A stretch of 64,000 bases of DNA from Calliopum simillimum (taxonomy: Eukaryota; Arthropoda; Insecta; Diptera; Lauxaniidae): the NCBI GenBank assembly GCA_951812925.1, contig OX638370.1, forward strand, positions 32,111,948-32,175,947. The letters are read 5' to 3'. This document shows, piece after piece, positions 59,217 through 64,000 of this stretch. Both the position numbers and the translations under genes were made by a program. The notes beneath the pieces were generated by a model, which saw nothing but the letters and a program-made list of their open reading frames with translations, ran no database searches and was not told the origin of the DNA. Within the stretch, counting starts at the first letter, position 1, and each line of letters opens with the position of its first letter.

Positions 59217-59856
59217 TAGTAGTAGTTTTATTACTTGCAAATATTCAACGTATTTTTTTTTTTTTTTTCGTACCAAAAGTGTATTTCGATTATACAAAAA
59301 AATAAGCCATTCATGTTTAACATGCTTTGCCATGAAGTGCCTATTGTGTTGAAAATGCTATGGTGATGTATAAATTTGTCAGTTTGTATTATAATACAAG
59401 ATTATAAACTAAGGTGGAACATTTTGTGAGAATATTCATAATTATTTAACTGAAACTAAAATGAAATCCATAGCTAAAGAAATTATACCGAGGAAGTAGA
59501 ATCGGAACTTTTGCTTTGAACTAATTGACATATAGCTTTTTGATGTGAATACATAAACTTTCAAGAGAAATTTTTCTTATTAAAATCATAATTAATCATA
59601 ATAAGGATAAGCGATAACAAGGAAATGACAAATTTTATCACAATGATGTATCTTATATGGAGAAGTTTAGGTTTCATCAAATGTTTGCTGCTGTGTGGGT
59701 ATACAAAATTTGTCTTTGACTAGACACGCGGGTTATTTAAACAACGATCTGGAGTCAAGAGCGCAAGTTTTATTGATATAATTTTTCAAGCTCTTTAAGC
59801 TGCCAGGTTACAATAATTGCCAAGCAAAAACTAAGGATCTGCACAAGTTGCACATT
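59217..59856. other. Unassigned AT-rich DNA
   Basis: No gene or repeat family recognised. Confidence 0.45.
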
Positions 59857-60924
59857 GGTCTCAAAGTGTGTTTTTATATCAAAATTTTTTGCCCGCTTGG
59901 GGACGCATTGCAAAAAGTTTCCAACAATGGGGGCTTGTAGGTCATTGAACACGAAAAAAAATACGCCACCGCTTTTAAAAAACAAATAGTTTTGACCACC
60001 TTTCTTGGGGCTCAAACCCGAAGAATCAAGATTGGAAATGGTTAGGTACGTTGCCCACTATGGTCATCTTAAACTTATTTTTCAAAACTCCTTCGGCCTT
60101 GTCCGGGATGGTAAAAATCTCAATATCTCGGGAACCTGTTATATAAATGATTTTTTTTATGAGTAGTTACGTTTTCCGGTGAGATTTCGTAAAATTAGTT
60201 TTTTCGAAATTCCCTCGGCTTTGTCCGGGAATCCTTAGTAACTCAGGAACCATTGGTCTTTCGGCAACGTCCGGGATATTGAAAAACAAAATATATTATA
60301 CCCTCTTACTTAACTTTCGAGACCTTTCAAGGTTGCAAAGCTTTTCTTGAAGATATATTTTATGAATTTGTACACAATAAGGAATTTTAATAATAAAAAA
60401 AGTAATCAAAACAACTTTTTTTTAATTTTTTACTATCCCGGACGTTGCCGAGTAAACTTTGAAAGATTAATTCTACAAAACCTCACTGGGTAACTTATCT
60501 ACGCAATGAAATAGAAATCACTCAAATTGGACTAATGGTTTCCGAGTTACTTAGGTTTCCCGGACAAAGCAGAGGGAATATTGAAAAAATAATTTTTATA
60601 AAATCTCCTTAGGACAACATAACTACCCTTAAAAAAAATCATTCAAATTGGATCCGTACCATACCGGACAAAGCCGAGGGAATTTTTGAAAAAATAAGTT
60701 TTGCAGGACCTAGATCACAAAAATCGGATGAATGGTTCTCGAGTTTTATAAATTTTCTGATTTGAGTACCAAGAAAGGTGGTCAAAACGATTTCTTTTTT
60801 TAAAAACGGTAGCATATTTTTTTCCTGTTCAATTACATAAAAATTCCCATTAATGAAATCATTCTACAATGCGTCCTCAAGCGGGCAAAAAATTTTGATA
60901 TAAAAAACACACTTTGGGATGACT
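59857..60924. mobile_element. Long inverted-repeat element with TCCGGGA motifs
   Basis: Outer arms: TCAAAGTGTGTTTTTATATC, TTTTTTGCCCGCTTG.GGACGCATTG and GACCACCTTTCTTGG on the left appear reversed on the right (60700-60924). Inner parts also pair: CCCTCGGCTTTGTCCGGGAA and GGCAACGTCCGGGATA have complements at 60436-60690. Arms reach about 450 bp each with clear divergence. No transposase is visible. Confidence 0.72.
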
Positions 60925-61639
60925 GTGATATAAAAAAAAAAACACGCTTTGGGATCAATATATTTCAGTTCAGATAGCGTCCAAATGACTTAACAGTACT
61001 TGGATATGAAAAAGATAGCACAAATACTGCACAGACCTGTTTTCTTTGATTTGCTTCATTTTAGTTCAGTCATATGCTGAAGCAATTGTCAAGCTCTGTT
61101 CTTTTTAAGTTTTTTACTCGCTGAATGTTTTTACGAAATATAATGAATTATTTTTCACAAAAAGTACCACCTTATCACAGTTGTATATATGGGCATTTCC
61201 CATGTGACGAACGTGACCATCGTACACATTTAAAGTGCGAAAAAAGTGAAAGTAAAACATAATTTTTATTTTAGTTTTTACTTTACATTATAGCTCTTAG
61301 GTAGCACTATAATTAGTACCAATTTTAACAGCAGGCGAAGTCCTGGTTCTAAGATACACGCATAAAAAGACACAGAACAAACGTGACAAAAATAGCAGTA
61401 GTTTTCGTGCCTATTCAAAGAAAGTCAAAAATCAGAAAAACAAGTCAGAACTATATAGTGCGACTCGTCTTAGAATCTTATGAAATAATCCTGCTTTTTA
61501 ATATATTTTGTTTGATTCATATATCTTCTGTACTGTTCTTTGTTTTGATCATAATCTGAATCGATACGTGACAATATGAACGTGACATTTTTTCCACCAT
61601 ACAAATTTTGAATTGAAAATTTTTCAAAAAACCAGGATT
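60925..61639. other. Unassigned AT-rich DNA
   Basis: No gene recognised. The start (60925-60960) repeats ATATAAAAAA.AACACGCTTTGGGAT, a short direct copy of the preceding element end. Confidence 0.5.
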
Positions 61640-62040
61640 TTGCAGTGAATCACCTTATCTTTTTAATTTGACTGGTATCACACATTTTTCCAAAGAATGC
61701 CATTTATCCCTATCCATTTTACATGTGTACCTAATCTCATAAATTATGAATTTCTTTTTTTGGGGGCGTAGCATCGCCCATTTTCCCAAGGAACATCATT
61801 TGTCCTAGCACTCTGTATGTAATGTATCAAATCTCATTCATGTGCGATTAATATTTTCGGAGATACTCGTATGATGAAATGGTTTTTGTGCGGGCGTGAT
61901 ACCCCCATTTTTTCTACATAGTACTCATTATTTGCCTTGGTGCTTATATGTATGTACTAAATTTCATCTATGTACGTTAAATAGTTTCAGAGATATGATG
62001 ATTTAATTTTTGCCACACGGTGGACCTTTTGGCGGAAATG
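61640..62040. repeat. Degenerate tandem repeat, about 135-bp unit, three units
   Basis: Each unit has GGGGGCGTAGCATCGCCCAT-like sequence, CAT.ATTTG.C, then GTA..TA.TAAATTTCATC. and TTTCGGAGATA. Confidence 0.65.
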
Positions 62041-63651
62041 CCGATATGTATGTGTTAAGTAAAACATATGTATGTCACTGACATTTCGCTTGCCAAAAAA
62101 TTGTATTATTCTCTGTAAATTTCACTTTAGTTTCATGCTCCCACGCACACACACACAGTCAGTTTTGTTTATTTAATCGTAGCTTGTGAATGAACGCTTG
62201 CAGGTTCACTACCTTAGACATTTCGATTGGTGTTGTGAATATGTGTGGGTGATGATTTTTTTTTTTCAAGTGTTTCAATAAAGTTTACTGTTTGAAATTT
62301 GCTTTTCTGTTTTTTTTGTTTTTTTTTTCATGCAATGAACATGTGGTGATTGGTTTTAATACAATTTTTTTCGGTTTTGTTTGTTGGCATAAGTTTGGTT
62401 TCATGTTGAATGTGGTAAATTTTATTGGCGTTAATGTTAAAGTTTCTGTGGTCATAGTTGAAATGCTGACCTTTACGCATGTCGAAAACTGCATGGTGTC
62501 CTCTTCATGGGTTAATTTATTTTTCAGTATGAAGTCTAAGTAGGTTACTATATGTGAGCTATTTTTTCATTTCAAAATACTAACCATTTGAAAATTTAAA
62601 AAAATAATTTTTTTTTCTTAAATGTACGCGAGTTGTTATTATAATGACTTGAAATTGTACAATAGTAAAATTTACTAGAAATAAAGTAGTAGAGTAACTT
62701 CGGGTAATATGATATAGTCATTCCAGCTGTTACCGCTTTATGTATCATGGTTTCTTGATGCAAACTATTTGCATTGAAATTGAAACTTCAAGTTTCTTCG
62801 GCATCAGAAGTGAACTATATCATCTATCTGAATTTCAGTTGTCAAACAATTAGGTTATTTTATAAAATCACACTTCAGAATATAAAAAACCCGATTGGGT
62901 GATTCTCAAAAAAATGTACCATTCAATGTCCATTTTTAAATTTAAAACTTGATGTTTTAACTATTAGGTACAGATACTTAGCAAGAGCTTCTATACGAAA
63001 AGCTTAAAAAAACAAAATAGTTCTTAATATTTTTCTATGAAATTATATCATAAAGTGTTTAAAAGTCATTCTCCGTCCTGTTCGTGACCGCTTCTTAGTG
63101 CACTTAATTTGCCCATTTCGCATATTACGTTATTTTCAAAAAAAAACTAATACGACATTGTTCGTATATTGTTATATTTCAGCTACTGTTTTTCTGTGCT
63201 AACTCTTCAAAAAAAAAATTTTATATAGAATTGACTTATATAAAAGTTGGTCCCTCATTTTAAATTATCTTCGCTCAATTTTTCAAATTCTAACTGTAAT
63301 TTTTTTGAATATTGAGTAAATAGAGAACTGAAAGTGAAGAAAAAGAGGAGATTCAGTGCATTTGTCAGCTCAATCAGTTTTGGTTTTTCTAAATTGAGTT
63401 TTTCGTTTTTTTTTGTTGTTTTAAATTAAAACATTTTGTAAAGTTTTTTTCAAGTTACTAAACATATTAGTTTATCTTAATGATATAATTAAATAAACAA
63501 TAAGAGGGGCTATCCACCAGTTTTAAAGTAAATAAAAAAAAAAAATTGCTATTTTCGTTGTGATATTTTGTCATTCTCCGTTTAGTCATTCTCCACCCGT
63601 TTTTACAACATATTGCCACTCTCCGTTTAATATCCCTCCACATTGTTTTCT
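62041..63651. other. Unassigned AT-rich DNA
   Basis: No gene recognised. The phrase GTCATTCTCCGT/CACTCTCCGTTTA recurs at about 63065, 63570 and 63615. The T/G-biased frame at 62292-62543 has chance length. Confidence 0.45.
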
Positions 63652-64000
63652 ATACCCTACACCCAAGGTATATTCACTGTGTCCTTCCTTTTGTAATGAA
63701 GAAAAGGAGGCGTGCCAGATATAGAAAAGTATATATATTCTTGATCAGCGTCACCTCCTGAGTCGATATAGTTATGTCCGTCTGTCTGGCTGGGTGGCTG
63801 GCTGTGTGTGGAAATACATTTTTTTGGGGAAACTGAGCAAAATAATTCAATGAAATTTAGTACCCTGTAAAGATAATTCATGGGAGTGCAAATGAGCAAA
63901 ATCAGTCAACGGACACGCCCATACAAAAGATATATTCAAAATGCAACTTTAGAGGTATTTTCACGACAATGCAGCCAAAACGCACATAAACACTACGAAT
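63652..64000 (-). mobile_element. mini-me/DINE-like repeat, copy 6, cut by the window edge
   Basis: TATACCCTACACCCAAGGTA, TATATATTCTTGATCAGCGT, a short (GTCY)n tract (63780-63800) and GGACACGCCCATACAAAAGA follow the order of copies 4 and 5. It runs to the last base. Confidence 0.82.

Noticed and set aside
1..64000. CRISPR array, operon or bacterial defence system
   Set aside because: No array of regularly spaced repeats, no prokaryotic gene organisation; introns, mariner, LINE and LTR elements show animal DNA.

Overview
The window is AT-rich animal DNA that looks like a higher-fly (Diptera, most likely tephritid-like) genome. The evidence is several mariner-family transposons (one of the rosa type with DD41D spacing, a group I recall from tephritid flies), mini-me/DINE-like repeats with their (TA)n and (GTCY)n blocks, very short introns (112 and 53 bp), and a TATA/TCAGTT fly-type core promoter. 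The species assignment is inference. Almost everything else is transposon graveyard; only one intact host gene is convincing.

Host gene: a three-exon minus-strand gene at 38621-39613 encodes a secreted, 275-residue fibrinogen-related-domain protein. Its signal peptide, calcium-site motif, TATA box, initiator and poly(A) signal are all visible.

Layout. 0.5-7 kb: long inverted-repeat elements (572-1471, 3421-4352), a broken mariner (2102-3378) and mini-me repeats. 7-18 kb: mostly unassigned AT-rich DNA with a pogo-like deletion derivative (10473-11695) nested in an inverted-repeat element, a decayed jockey-type LINE (12391-13000), short TGTCCCATAATTCACGCAA repeats, and a foldback-like element (16463-17107). 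18.6-22.5 kb: a mariner embedded in a degenerate minisatellite, then a pure 296-bp TAATG microsatellite. 23.7-36 kb: two LINE copies (RTE-like), an A/T-rich 20-bp-period repeat, a terminal-inverted-repeat element carrying tRNA-like Pol III box modules, a 36-bp minisatellite, and a second copy of the 18.6-kb mariner block. 36.5-37.8 kb: a near-perfect hairpin with 614-bp arms. 40.1-44.0 kb: three mariner-family elements, one nested inside a rosa element whose reading frame is otherwise open. 45.5-52.5 kb: three-level nesting of an LTR retrotransposon (99% identical LTRs) in a mini-me repeat in a long inverted-repeat element. 52.8-64 kb: more inverted repeats, a LINE scrap, a second tRNA-module element with a nested mini-me, and unassigned DNA.

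The elements do not form a pathway. Their relations are those of insertion order, which the nesting lets one read directly.
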